Of a stretch of DNA of 10,274 nt, positions 1-6,673 are shown piece by piece. Under the pieces are notes generated by a model that saw only the letters and a list, made by a program, of their open reading frames with translations, did no database searches and had not been told where the DNA came from. This DNA is from CAKSIW01 sp045576435 (GTDB lineage Bacteria; Bacillota; Clostridia; Monoglobales; Monoglobaceae). The DNA is taken from positions 1 to 10,274 of the forward strand of contig JAZNGL010000106.1 in NCBI GenBank assembly GCA_045576435.1. Direction: 5' to 3'. The position numbers and the translations under genes were made by a program. Each line of letters begins with the position of its first letter. Position 1 is the first letter of the stretch.

Positions 1-579
1 TTGATGAGTGGTAAGAGATTCAGGAATAGTTTGTTTGGTTTTAAAAAGTCAGATGTTTATGATTATATCTGCAAACTTGATGAAAGTGTTGACGAGAAAA
101 TCAAGGCCAAAGATAAAGAAATTTCAGAGTTAAGAGAGAAGATTGACAAGCTCCAAGAAAATCGTGAAGAAATTGTTTCTGTGTTGAGAATAGCAGAAAA
201 AAATGCTAAAAACATAGTCTTAGAGGCGCAAAGAGATGCTGATGAGATGCGAAGCAATGCTGAACGCGAACTTAAAGAGCAAAAAGGAATAATAAATCGG
301 GAAATTGAGATAAAACGCAGAGCAATAAAAAATTATTATTCAGCAGAAAATAAAAAGATTGAACAAATCAAAAATGAAGTTAATAAATTGAGAAAGGCTT
401 CAATTGAAGCTATTAAAAGATTTGAAGCAGAACTTTCTGAGGTTGAACGGATGAGCGACAACAATGTTTCTTATATCAATTCCGCAATGGATTATGCAGA
501 TAGCTCGTCTTTGCCTGATGGTTTTACAGAAGTGGAACGCAGTATTCCAATTCATGTTGTTGAACCATTTGAAGGTTGA
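1..579 (+). CDS. DivIVA-family coiled-coil protein
   Basis: The product is about 192 residues. Residues 12-23 read FGFKKSDVYDYI, which resembles the N-terminal membrane-binding motif of DivIVA/GpsB-type proteins (a GY/GF turn followed by an acidic-aromatic helix). From about residue 30 to 150 the sequence is almost entirely charged heptad-like coiled coil rich in E, K and R, and the tail is short and non-helical. There are no membrane segments and no signal peptide. Family members mark curved membrane at division sites or poles and recruit division or wall-synthesis proteins; that role is inferred here. The frame is open at the window edge: the first codon is TTG and an ATG follows at base 4. 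The ATG is the likelier initiator, but the ribosome binding site lies outside the window. A hairpin terminator follows 90 bases after the stop. The exact paralogue is uncertain, since Clostridia often carry several DivIVA-like proteins. Confidence 0.75.
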   Translation: MMSGKRFRNSLFGFKKSDVYDYICKLDESVDEKIKAKDKEISELREKIDKLQENREEIVSVLRIAEKNAKNIVLEAQRDADEMRSNAERELKEQKGIINREIEIKRRAIKNYYSAENKKIEQIKNEVNKLRKASIEAIKRFEAELSEVERMSDNNVSYINSAMDYADSSSLPDGFTEVERSIPIHVVEPFEG

Positions 580-637
580 TAACGTTTATTTATATTTATT
601 TAATCACATGTCAAAAACCTTATACATAATATATACT
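576..637 (+). promoter_or_regulatory. Candidate promoters for the nifS-thiI-cinA operon
   Basis: Two weak sigma-A-like matches lie between the DivIVA-like stop and the terminator. The first is TTGATA (576-581), a 17-base spacer and TTTAAT (599-604). The second is ATGTCA (608-613), an 18-base spacer and TATACT (632-637). Either would place the 670-694 hairpin in the nifS leader. The region is very AT-rich, so chance matches are likely. It also holds a bulged 9-bp hairpin, 615-624 with 637-645. Confidence 0.3.
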
Positions 638-669
638 ATAGGTTTATAAATTTAATAGTGACCTAACTT

Positions 670-700
670 ACGCTTATCGTTTTTTGATAAGCGTTGTTTT
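670..700 (+). terminator. Intrinsic terminator after the DivIVA-like gene
   Basis: A perfect 9-bp stem pairs 670-678 (ACGCTTATC) with 686-694 (GATAAGCGT). The loop is seven bases and T-rich, and a T-rich tract TGTTTT follows at 695-700. This has the form of a rho-independent terminator for the DivIVA-like gene. It lies only about 14 bases before the ribosome binding site of the next gene, so it could also act as an attenuator in that gene's leader. Confidence 0.7.
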
Positions 701-722
701 AAGTATAAAAGACAGAAAGGCG

Positions 723-1883
723 ATGAATTTGGAAATGGAAGTATATTTAGATAATAGTTCAACCACACAGCCTCATAGACAATGTGCTGAAATGGTTGCG
801 GATATAATGTATAATTCATATGGAAATCCTTCGTCGTTGCACAGAAAAGGAATTGAAGCAGAGAAGTTGATAAAGCTTGCTAAGGAGCAAATTGCTGAAA
901 CGCTTAAAGCATCTGCTAATGAAATATATTTTACTTCGGGTGGCACAGAAGCAGACAATCTTGCAATAATTGGTGCTTGCAATGCAAATCGCGGAAAGCA
1001 TATTTTAACCACCTCTATTGAACATCCTGCAGTTCATAATACCCTACATGAAATGGAAAAAAGAGGGTATGTTGTTGAATATATTCCTGTGCAGAAAGAC
1101 GGAAGAGTTGATATTTCAAGATTTACCAAGATGTTGAGAAAAGATACGGTTTTGGTTTCGGTGATGCATGTTAATAATGAAATTGGAACTATTGAGCCAG
1201 TTGAAAAAATTTCACAAATAATAAAAGCTGAGAATTCTAATACTTGTTTTCACGTAGATGCGGTGCAATCTTATGGTAAAATTCCTTTTACTGCAGCATC
1301 GGTTGGCGCGGATTTTATATCTCTTAGCTCACACAAAATTCATGGACCAAAAGGCGTTGGTGCATTGTTTGTTAAAAATCGCACAAAGCTTGCACCGATT
1401 TTGTTTGGTGGCGGACAGCAAAACAATATCAGACCCGGAACGGAGAATGTTCCCGGAATTGCCGGATTTGGTTTTGCGGCACAGCTTTCTTGCGAAAAAT
1501 TAATTAATAAGCAAGAAAAAATGTTGAGATTAAAAAAACGCTTAAGAGATGGAATTTTGGAGAGAGTTGATGATGTGGTTGTAAATACACCGGAAGAGAA
1601 TTCGGCGCCACATATTCTAAATATTTCATTTGCTTATGTTAAGTCAGAGGTTCTGCTGCATTCGTTAGAGGCGGATGGGATTTATGTTTCATCAGGTTCC
1701 GCGTGTTCTAGTCATAAGAAGGGCCCAAGCTATGTGCTTACGGCAATAGGAACCGACCGAAAACTTATTGATGGTAGCATAAGATTCAGCTTGTCGGAAT
1801 TTAATACAGAAGAAGAAATTGAATATACAATTGAAAAGGTTGCCGAAAACGTTAAGAAAATAAGAAGGTTACTAAAAAGATAA
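723..1883 (+). CDS. nifS: Cysteine desulfurase (NifS/IscS family)
   Basis: A PLP-dependent fold-type I enzyme that removes sulfur from L-cysteine to give alanine and an enzyme-bound persulfide. Numbered from the in-frame ATG at 735, which gives 382 residues, the key elements are YLDNSSTT at the N-terminus, SGGTE at 68-72, the cofactor-stacking H97 in SIEHPAVH, D175 in HVDAVQ, the Schiff-base lysine K201 in SLSSHK, the RPGTEN loop near 233-238, and the catalytic C324 in SSGSACSS. The start is ambiguous. AGAAAGG ends at 720, only 2 bases before ATG 723, 8 before TTG 729 and 14 before ATG 735; 735 matches the usual family N-terminus. thiI follows 64 bases downstream. By analogy with Bacillus NifZ-ThiI, this is probably the dedicated sulfur donor for ThiI rather than a general Fe-S assembly enzyme; no scaffold (iscU/sufU) gene is nearby. 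Confidence 0.93.
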   Translation: MNLEMEVYLDNSSTTQPHRQCAEMVADIMYNSYGNPSSLHRKGIEAEKLIKLAKEQIAETLKASANEIYFTSGGTEADNLAIIGACNANRGKHILTTSIEHPAVHNTLHEMEKRGYVVEYIPVQKDGRVDISRFTKMLRKDTVLVSVMHVNNEIGTIEPVEKISQIIKAENSNTCFHVDAVQSYGKIPFTAASVGADFISLSSHKIHGPKGVGALFVKNRTKLAPILFGGGQQNNIRPGTENVPGIAGFGFAAQLSCEKLINKQEKMLRLKKRLRDGILERVDDVVVNTPEENSAPHILNISFAYVKSEVLLHSLEADGIYVSSGSACSSHKKGPSYVLTAIGTDRKLIDGSIRFSLSEFNTEEEIEYTIEKVAENVKKIRRLLKR

Positions 1884-1891
1884 ATTTAAAG

Positions 1892-1932
1892 CGTCTTATA
1901 ATGTCGCAATGAGACGTATTAATTAATTGCGA
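1892..1932 (+). promoter_or_regulatory. Possible pseudoknot in the thiI leader
   Basis: Two interleaved inverted repeats lie between nifS and thiI. Stem 1 pairs 1892-1897 (CGTCTT) with 1911-1916 (GAGACG), six pairs including one G-U. Stem 2 pairs 1904-1910 (TCGCAAT) with 1926-1932 (ATTGCGA), seven perfect pairs. The 5' arm of stem 2 lies in the loop of stem 1 and its 3' arm lies downstream, which is H-type pseudoknot topology with loops of 6, 0 and 9 bases. Stem 2 ends one base before the AGAAAGG ribosome binding site at 1934-1940. It does not match a known riboswitch that I recognise. Confidence 0.35.
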
Positions 1933-1947
1933 TAGAAAGGAAATTTT

Positions 1948-3120
1948 ATGCAAAAGATAGATTTGATTTTATTAAAATATGGCGAAATTGCTCTGAAGGG
2001 TCTTAATAAGCCGTTGTTTGAACGTAAACTAATGGATAATATAAAAAGTCGTTTAGACAAGATTGGAAAATTCAGTGTGAGACGTGCGCAATCAACGGTT
2101 TATGTTGAACCTCTTGAAAATGCGGATATGAATGAGGCGGTTGAGGCACTTAAACAAGTGTTTGGAATAGTGAATATTTGTCCTGTTATGAAATGTGAAA
2201 AAGATATAGAAAGTATTGCAGAAGCGGTTAAAACTTGTGTGGCTGATAGCAGAACAACCGAAAAAACCTTTAAGGTTGAGGCAAAACGTGAGGATAAGTC
2301 CTTCCCTCTTAATTCGCCACAAATTTGTATGGAAATAGGTGGCAAAGTGCTTGAGGCTTTTCATGATATAAAGGTGGACGTGCATCAGCCAGATATGGTT
2401 GTTAATATTGAAATCAGACAGGAGGCATATGTTTATACCAAGAAAGAGCGTGGTGCAGGAGGAATGCCAATAGGAACCAACGGAAAAGCAACAATTTTGC
2501 TTTCGGGTGGGATTGACAGTCCGGTTGCGGGATATATGATTGCAAAGCGTGGCGTGGAGATTGAAGCAGTCCATTTTCATAGCCATCCGTATACAAGTGA
2601 CAGAGCAAAGGAAAAGGTTATCGACCTTGCAAAATTGATGTCTGCGTATTGTGGAAAAATCCGACTCCATGTTGTTCCGTTTACAAAAATTCAGCTTGAA
2701 ATAATTGAGAAATGTCCTGAAAATTATCTTACTGTTATTATGAGAAGAATAATGATGAGGATTGCGGAAAAAATATCTTATAGGGAAAATTCTGCGGCCT
2801 TGATTACAGGTGAGAGCATAGGACAAGTGGCAAGCCAGACTATGGAGAGCCTTGTTTGTACCGATAATGCAGTTGCGCAACCTGTTTTTCGCCCGTTAAT
2901 TGGGATGGATAAAGAGGAAATTGTAACCATTTCAAAGAAAATCGGAACTTATGAAACATCTATTTTGCCATATGAGGATTGCTGTACGATTTTTGTTCCT
3001 AAGCATCCCAAAACTAAGCCTCAGCTTGATGAAATTATAGAGGCGGAAAAGGCTTTAATAAATATTGATGAGTTGATTTCTGAAGCAATAAATGAAGAGG
3101 AAATTCTTATAATAAAATAG
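1948..3120 (+). CDS. thiI: tRNA 4-thiouridine synthase ThiI
   Basis: ThiI adenylates U8 of tRNA and transfers sulfur from a cysteine-desulfurase persulfide to make 4-thiouridine, a near-UV sensor; in some bacteria it also helps form the thiazole of thiamine. The 390 residues show an N-terminal ferredoxin-like and THUMP region (about 1-165), the conserved IGTNGKATILLSGGIDSP segment with the PP-loop SGGIDSP at 186-192, LITGESIGQVASQT at 286-298, and a late DCC...FVPKHPKT motif with C345/C346, one of which corresponds to the E. coli ThiI Cys344. The protein stops soon after, so it lacks the rhodanese domain of E. coli ThiI, as Bacillus ThiI does. The upstream desulfurase gene probably supplies sulfur directly. 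The ATG start is preceded by AGAAAGG with a 7-base spacing. cinA follows after 32 bases. Confidence 0.95.
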   Translation: MQKIDLILLKYGEIALKGLNKPLFERKLMDNIKSRLDKIGKFSVRRAQSTVYVEPLENADMNEAVEALKQVFGIVNICPVMKCEKDIESIAEAVKTCVADSRTTEKTFKVEAKREDKSFPLNSPQICMEIGGKVLEAFHDIKVDVHQPDMVVNIEIRQEAYVYTKKERGAGGMPIGTNGKATILLSGGIDSPVAGYMIAKRGVEIEAVHFHSHPYTSDRAKEKVIDLAKLMSAYCGKIRLHVVPFTKIQLEIIEKCPENYLTVIMRRIMMRIAEKISYRENSAALITGESIGQVASQTMESLVCTDNAVAQPVFRPLIGMDKEEIVTISKKIGTYETSILPYEDCCTIFVPKHPKTKPQLDEIIEAEKALINIDELISEAINEEEILIIK

Positions 3121-3152
3121 TCATTAAAAGTATAGGTATTAGGAGCTGAAAG

Positions 3153-4400
3153 ATGATGAATGCGGAAATTATTGCGGTTGGAACAGAACTTTTACTTGGA
3201 CAAATTCTTAATACAAATGCAAGATTTTTAAGCCAAAGACTCAGCCAATATGGAATTAATGTTTTTTATCAGACTGTTGTTGGAGATAATAAAAATCGTC
3301 TTATGTCTGCACTTGAACTTGCGTCAAACAGGGCAGATTTAATAATTACCACAGGCGGACTTGGACCAACAGGCGATGATTTAACAAAGGAGACAATTGC
3401 AGAGTTTTGTGGGCTTAAATGTGTTACCCATGAGGAAAGTCTTGTGGCGCTAAAAAAGAGATTTGAAAAAAATGGCATGTATATGGCGGCGAATAACTTA
3501 AAGCAAGCAGATATGCCGGAGGGATGTATTGTTTTGGAAAATGAAAACGGAACTGCTCCGGGAGCAATTGTTGAAACAGATAAAGGAATATTTGTTATGT
3601 TGCCGGGTCCGCCATCAGAGATGGAGCCACTTTTTGACAAAAAGGTTTGCCCTTATCTTGAAACAAAAACAGATAAAGCAATATATTCAAAATCACTCAG
3701 AGTTTTTGGCATTGGAGAATCTGCATTAGACGAAAAATTAAATAAATTGATGACTGAAAGTACAAATCCATCGCTTGCCCCATATGCAAAAATGGGAGAA
3801 GTTGTTTTAAGATTAACTGCGAGTGCGGAAAATATGGATGAAGCACAGAAAAAAATCATGCCACTCGAGGAAAAGGTAAGAGAAAGCCTTGGTGATATGA
3901 TTTATGCCGAAGGCGATGACAATAGCTTAGAGGCGACGGTGTGCGAAATTTTGCAAAAAAAGGGATTAAAACTTGCGACGGCAGAAAGTTGCACAGGAGG
4001 ATTGCTTGCGGGTAAAATAACCTCGATTCCGGGAGCATCTGCGTGCTTTGATTGCGGTGTTGTCACATATTCGAACGAACAAAAAAATAAGCTTTTGGGA
4101 GTTGAAATAAAAACACTTGATGAATTTGGTGCGGTATCAAAGGAAACTGCCCTTGAAATGTGCGCAGGTGTTAGAAAACTTGCTGAAGCAGATTTTGGAA
4201 TAGGAATAACGGGAATTGCGGGTCCCGGAGGTGGAACAAAAGAAAAGCCTGTTGGACTTGTTTATGTCGGGATTTGCGGAAATGGAATTCATAAAGCCTT
4301 TAAGTTAAATTTAGCAGGAAACCGCGATGTTGTTAGAGAACGCTCTGCGATGTTTGCGTTGGATTTGGTTAGACGTGTAGCTCTTGGAATTGAAATATAA
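3153..4400 (+). CDS. cinA: CinA: nucleotide pyrophosphatase / NMN amidohydrolase
   Basis: A full-length two-domain CinA of 415 residues. The N-terminal COG1058 domain is MoaB/MogA-like and carries TTGGLGPTGDD at 66-76 and LPGPPSEM at 150-157; in characterised homologues it hydrolyses ADP-ribose-type pyrophosphates. The C-terminal PncC domain (about 255-415) carries AESCTGG at 277-283 with the presumed catalytic S279, VVTYSNEQK with Y306, and GIAGPGGG at 354-361; it deamidates nicotinamide mononucleotide to nicotinate mononucleotide in the pyridine nucleotide salvage cycle. The name comes from competence induction in streptococci, but nothing in this window points to competence. AGGAG at 3141-3145 lies 7 bases before ATG 3153; a second ATG follows at 3156. 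It is the last gene of the + strand operon and converges on tcdA with only 36 bases between the stops. Confidence 0.95.
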   Translation: MMNAEIIAVGTELLLGQILNTNARFLSQRLSQYGINVFYQTVVGDNKNRLMSALELASNRADLIITTGGLGPTGDDLTKETIAEFCGLKCVTHEESLVALKKRFEKNGMYMAANNLKQADMPEGCIVLENENGTAPGAIVETDKGIFVMLPGPPSEMEPLFDKKVCPYLETKTDKAIYSKSLRVFGIGESALDEKLNKLMTESTNPSLAPYAKMGEVVLRLTASAENMDEAQKKIMPLEEKVRESLGDMIYAEGDDNSLEATVCEILQKKGLKLATAESCTGGLLAGKITSIPGASACFDCGVVTYSNEQKNKLLGVEIKTLDEFGAVSKETALEMCAGVRKLAEADFGIGITGIAGPGGGTKEKPVGLVYVGICGNGIHKAFKLNLAGNRDVVRERSAMFALDLVRRVALGIEI

Positions 4401-4436
4401 TGAATTAAAAAGTTATTTTTCTTGAAATAGAACACG

Positions 4437-5144
4437 CTATTCTTTGCAAATATCCTTTATTACCTCGCTTGCAATAATTAAGCCTGCAACAGAGGGAACG
4501 AACGAGGTGCTACCAGGCGTTCGGCAGTTTGCGATGGCTTCACTACAAACAATAGGGGTTTTAGGTTTTTCTTTTGAATAGACAACTTTTAATGATGAAA
4601 CTCCTTTTGCTTTAAGTTCTCGTCTCATAACCCTTGCTAAAGGACAAACTGAAGTTTTATATATGTCTGAAATTTCAAGTTCGGTTGGATTTAATTTGTT
4701 TCCTGTTCCCATAGAACTTATAATGGGAACACCAAGCTTTTCAGCTCTCGTTGCAAGTTCGATTTTTGCACTAACAGTGTCGATTGCATCTACAATATAA
4801 TCATAATTTGAAAGAGGAAATTTATCGGCATTATCAGGCAGATAAAAAACATTATGGCAGGTAACAGAGGCGGAGGGGTTAATGTCATGGATTCTGTTTG
4901 CCATGGCTTCGGTTTTAAACTGGCCGATGGTTGAATTGAGTGCTATGATTTGACGATTTATGTTAGACTCCGCAACAATATCATTATCAAACAAATCAAA
5001 AAAACCAACACCACAACGAGCAAGAGCCTCAGTTGCGTGACCACCAACACCACCAAGACCAAAAACCGCCACTCGGGCGGTTTTTAATTTCTGCATATTT
5101 TTATCACCTAAAAGCATTTCAGTTCTTAAAAAAATATCAGACAT
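4437..5144 (-). CDS. tcdA: tRNA threonylcarbamoyladenosine dehydratase TcdA
   Basis: An E1-like (ThiF/MoeB superfamily) enzyme that uses ATP to cyclise t6A at position 37 of ANN-decoding tRNAs into cyclic t6A. The 235 residues show a nucleotide-binding Rossmann motif GLGGVGG at 29-35, an acidic FDNDIVAESNINRQ segment at 52-65 with the conserved N-R-Q, K77 after GQF, D119 and D122 in the IVDAIDT strand, and the TcdA/YgdL-specific stretch ISSMGTGNKLNPT...TSVCPLARVMRREL at about 142-176. The ATG is preceded by AAAGGA about 10 bases upstream. The gene starts 17 bases after the S-component stop, as the last gene of the coaX unit. In E. coli, TcdA (CsdL) is tied to the CsdA/CsdE sulfur system, so nearness to a desulfurase is suggestive. 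The MoeB/ThiF alternatives fit less well because no partner sulfur-carrier gene is present. Confidence 0.92.
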   Translation of the reverse strand: MSDIFLRTEMLLGDKNMQKLKTARVAVFGLGGVGGHATEALARCGVGFFDLFDNDIVAESNINRQIIALNSTIGQFKTEAMANRIHDINPSASVTCHNVFYLPDNADKFPLSNYDYIVDAIDTVSAKIELATRAEKLGVPIISSMGTGNKLNPTELEISDIYKTSVCPLARVMRRELKAKGVSSLKVVYSKEKPKTPIVCSEAIANCRTPGSTSFVPSVAGLIIASEVIKDICKE

Positions 5145-5161
5145 CGGATATTTCCTTTCGG

Positions 5162-5722
5162 CTATTTCAATTTTATTTTAATCAGGCGCACAATCGCAGG
5201 TGTGAGAATAATATTAAGCGCTAACTCAATAACAAAGTTAAAACTGAATATTGTAACAAGGAAGGCTGTGACATTTCCATACCATTCGATTAGTGTGGGA
5301 ATGAAGAAAATAACACAACCAAGCAAAAACACACCGGTGTTTGCAATAGGACTAACAATTGCAGCAATTGAAGATGAAATTATTGGATTAACCTTCTTTA
5401 AAAGCTTAAATATTAGTGCCGGGAAAAAGCCACTTGCAATGCCTTTTACAATAACTGTTATAAATGTTCCCCAAGTGTTAACAACCCAAAAAGGAGCAGC
5501 ATCACCCGTCAGAAGAACGGTTATGCCGAATACGAGACCAAGCCACGCTCCCATTCCCACGCCACAAGTCAAAGCTCCAATAACAATGGGCATGAGCGAT
5601 AGAGTTATTGAAAATGTACCAAATCTGATAGCCATGCTCAGATATTGAAGAATAATAACGAGGGCTGTTAGAATTGCGCCAAGAACCATAGTTTGTGTTG
5701 TCATTTTGTTTTGATTTTTCAT
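5162..5722 (-). CDS. ECF transporter S component, probable pantothenate (PanT-like)
   Basis: A very hydrophobic 186-residue integral membrane protein with about six predicted helices. Small residues dominate the helices (for example LSLMPIVIGALTCGVGMGAWLGLVFG near 40-65), and the end is basic (IKIKLK). Size, the early FGTFSITLSLMPI stretch and the G-rich second and third helices fit substrate-binding S components of energy-coupling factor importers, which work with a shared EcfA-EcfA'-EcfT module encoded elsewhere. Its place directly downstream of coaX suggests pantothenate as substrate; that is inference, and folate- or other vitamin-family S components look similar. The ATG is preceded by AGAAAGGAA at a normal distance. 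The ribosome binding site of tcdA falls in the 17-base gap after its stop. Confidence 0.8.
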   Translation of the reverse strand: MKNQNKMTTQTMVLGAILTALVIILQYLSMAIRFGTFSITLSLMPIVIGALTCGVGMGAWLGLVFGITVLLTGDAAPFWVVNTWGTFITVIVKGIASGFFPALIFKLLKKVNPIISSSIAAIVSPIANTGVFLLGCVIFFIPTLIEWYGNVTAFLVTIFSFNFVIELALNIILTPAIVRLIKIKLK

Positions 5723-5739
5723 AAAAATTCCTTTCTGCT

Positions 5740-5760
5740 ATCGTTCGTTAAGATAACGAT
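5740..5760 (-). promoter_or_regulatory. Small hairpin before the S-component gene
   Basis: In the coaX to S-component gap (69 bases) the - strand RNA can fold in two exclusive ways: ATCGTT with AACGAT (5755-5760 with 5740-5745, nine-base loop), or a tighter TCGTTA-TCT-TAACGA hairpin. The AGAAAGG ribosome binding site lies just downstream. It has no T-run, so it is not a terminator. A translational or RNA-stability role is possible, but the stem is weak. Confidence 0.25.
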
Positions 5761-5791
5761 CCAATGCATAAAATTTTATTTAATAAAGGGA

Positions 5792-6556
5792 TTAAATGTT
5801 TTTATTATACAGAATATTTAATCCTTTTAATACCATATCCGCATCAAGAGTAATTTCGTGTTTACAATGGGAAAGAATTGTTGCCGCAAGACCGCCGGTG
5901 CCGTAAACGGGCAAGTTGTCGCCCATTTCTTCATTAAAACGGTCAATCATGCCATCAATAAGACTTGCATTTCCAAAAACCACACCTGACTTCATACAAT
6001 CCACAGTATTCTTTCCAATGACGGATTTTGGCGCATCCAGACTTATCTGTGGAAGCTGAGCTGTTCCGCTTGCGAGTGCTTTGAGGGCAATATTCACGCC
6101 GGGGATTATTGAAACACCAATAAAGGAGCCGGATTTATCCATAACCATAATTTTTGTAGCAGTTCCCATATCAACAATCAGCGACGGACTTCCATAAAGA
6201 TAATGTGCTGCAACACAGGCACAAATGAGGTCTGCACCAACGCTTGCGGGATTATCACAATGGATATTTATGCCTGTTTTTATTCCCGGACCAACAATTA
6301 GTGCGTCAATATTATAAATAAGCTTAATAGCGCGTTTTACAACCGATGTAAGAGGAGGAACAACTGAAGAAATAATAGCTCCACCAACAACAGATGTGTC
6401 CACGTTATGCAAAGACAGAATGCTTCTTATTTTTGTTGCATATTCGTCCTCTGTTTTGTTTGGATTTGTGGCGATTCTCGCAACAAACTCAAGCTTATCG
6501 TTTTCAAAACCGCCAAGAACAATATTTGTGTTTCCAATATCAATAGCGAGTATCAT
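5792..6556 (-). CDS. coaX: Type III pantothenate kinase CoaX
   Basis: CoaX phosphorylates pantothenate with ATP, the first committed step of coenzyme A synthesis. It is not feedback-inhibited by CoA, unlike type I kinases. The 254 residues fit the family length. Seen are the ASKHA phosphate loop DIGNTN at 6-11, SSVVPP at 63-68, GPGIKTG at 89-95, NPASVGAD at 102-109 with the likely catalytic D109, DMGTATK at 129-135, IIPG at 150-153 and YGTGGLA at 218-224. GAD is followed by L where many homologues have R. The frame is open 48 bases further upstream, but the ATG at 6556 begins the protein directly with MILAIDIGNTN and has AAAGGTG 7 bases before it, so I chose that start. It is the first gene of a three-gene unit driven by the promoter at 6595-6623. 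Confidence 0.95.
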   Translation of the reverse strand: MILAIDIGNTNIVLGGFENDKLEFVARIATNPNKTEDEYATKIRSILSLHNVDTSVVGGAIISSVVPPLTSVVKRAIKLIYNIDALIVGPGIKTGINIHCDNPASVGADLICACVAAHYLYGSPSLIVDMGTATKIMVMDKSGSFIGVSIIPGVNIALKALASGTAQLPQISLDAPKSVIGKNTVDCMKSGVVFGNASLIDGMIDRFNEEMGDNLPVYGTGGLAATILSHCKHEITLDADMVLKGLNILYNKNI

Positions 6557-6594
6557 AATAATCACCTTTGCTTTATGGTTTATCGAGTAAATTA

Positions 6595-6623
6595 ATTTTA
6601 GCATATATATAAGATAAAATCAA
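6595..6623 (-). promoter_or_regulatory. Promoter of the coaX operon
   Basis: Read on the - strand: TTGATT as the -35 element (6618-6623), a 17-base spacer, and TAAAAT as the -10 element (6595-6600) preceded by TGC, an extended -10. Transcription would start near 6588, leaving a leader of about 30 bases before the coaX ATG. The site sits directly after the ABC-transporter terminator, which supports an independent transcription unit. Confidence 0.75.
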
Positions 6624-6633
6624 TACTTATTGG

Positions 6634-6673
6634 ATAAAAACAGCAGATATCTTTAAACATATGCTGTTTTTAT
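6634..6673 (-). terminator. Terminator of the amino-acid ABC operon
   Basis: A perfect 12-bp inverted repeat pairs 6634-6645 with 6662-6673 (ATAAAAACAGCA with TGCTGTTTTTAT). The 16-base centre can add ATAT/ATAT pairs. On the - strand the 3' arm ends in TTTTTAT, giving the U-tract. The hairpin touches the stop codon of the ATPase gene. The symmetry means it could also stop + strand transcripts. Confidence 0.8.

Noticed and set aside
684..722. Longer N-terminus of the cysteine desulfurase from TTG 684
   Set aside because: The TTG sits in the loop of the 670-694 terminator hairpin, has no ribosome binding site, and would add residues unlike the family.
580..722. Possible T-box or S-box leader upstream of nifS
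   Set aside because: The region is too short (143 bases), and I see no T-box sequence, specifier loop or SAM-riboswitch core.
2092..2880. A 262-codon open frame on the - strand
   Set aside because: It lies wholly antisense to thiI, whose motifs are intact. Its translation is rich in H, N, C and F with no recognisable domain, and it has no ribosome binding site.
4401..4442. Bidirectional terminator between the convergent cinA and tcdA genes
   Set aside because: Only five-pair AT-rich stems can be drawn (AAAAAGTTATTTTT, and AATAG with CTATT). They are too weak to call, although the position would suit a terminator.
5202..5648. A 148-codon open frame on the + strand
   Set aside because: It is antisense to the S-component gene. 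Low-complexity membrane codons read backwards often leave such frames open. It has no convincing ribosome binding site or homology.
6557..6604. Sixteen-residue N-terminal extension of CoaX
   Set aside because: It would start inside the promoter elements at 6595-6623. The ATG at 6556 has a good ribosome binding site and begins exactly at the family N-terminus.
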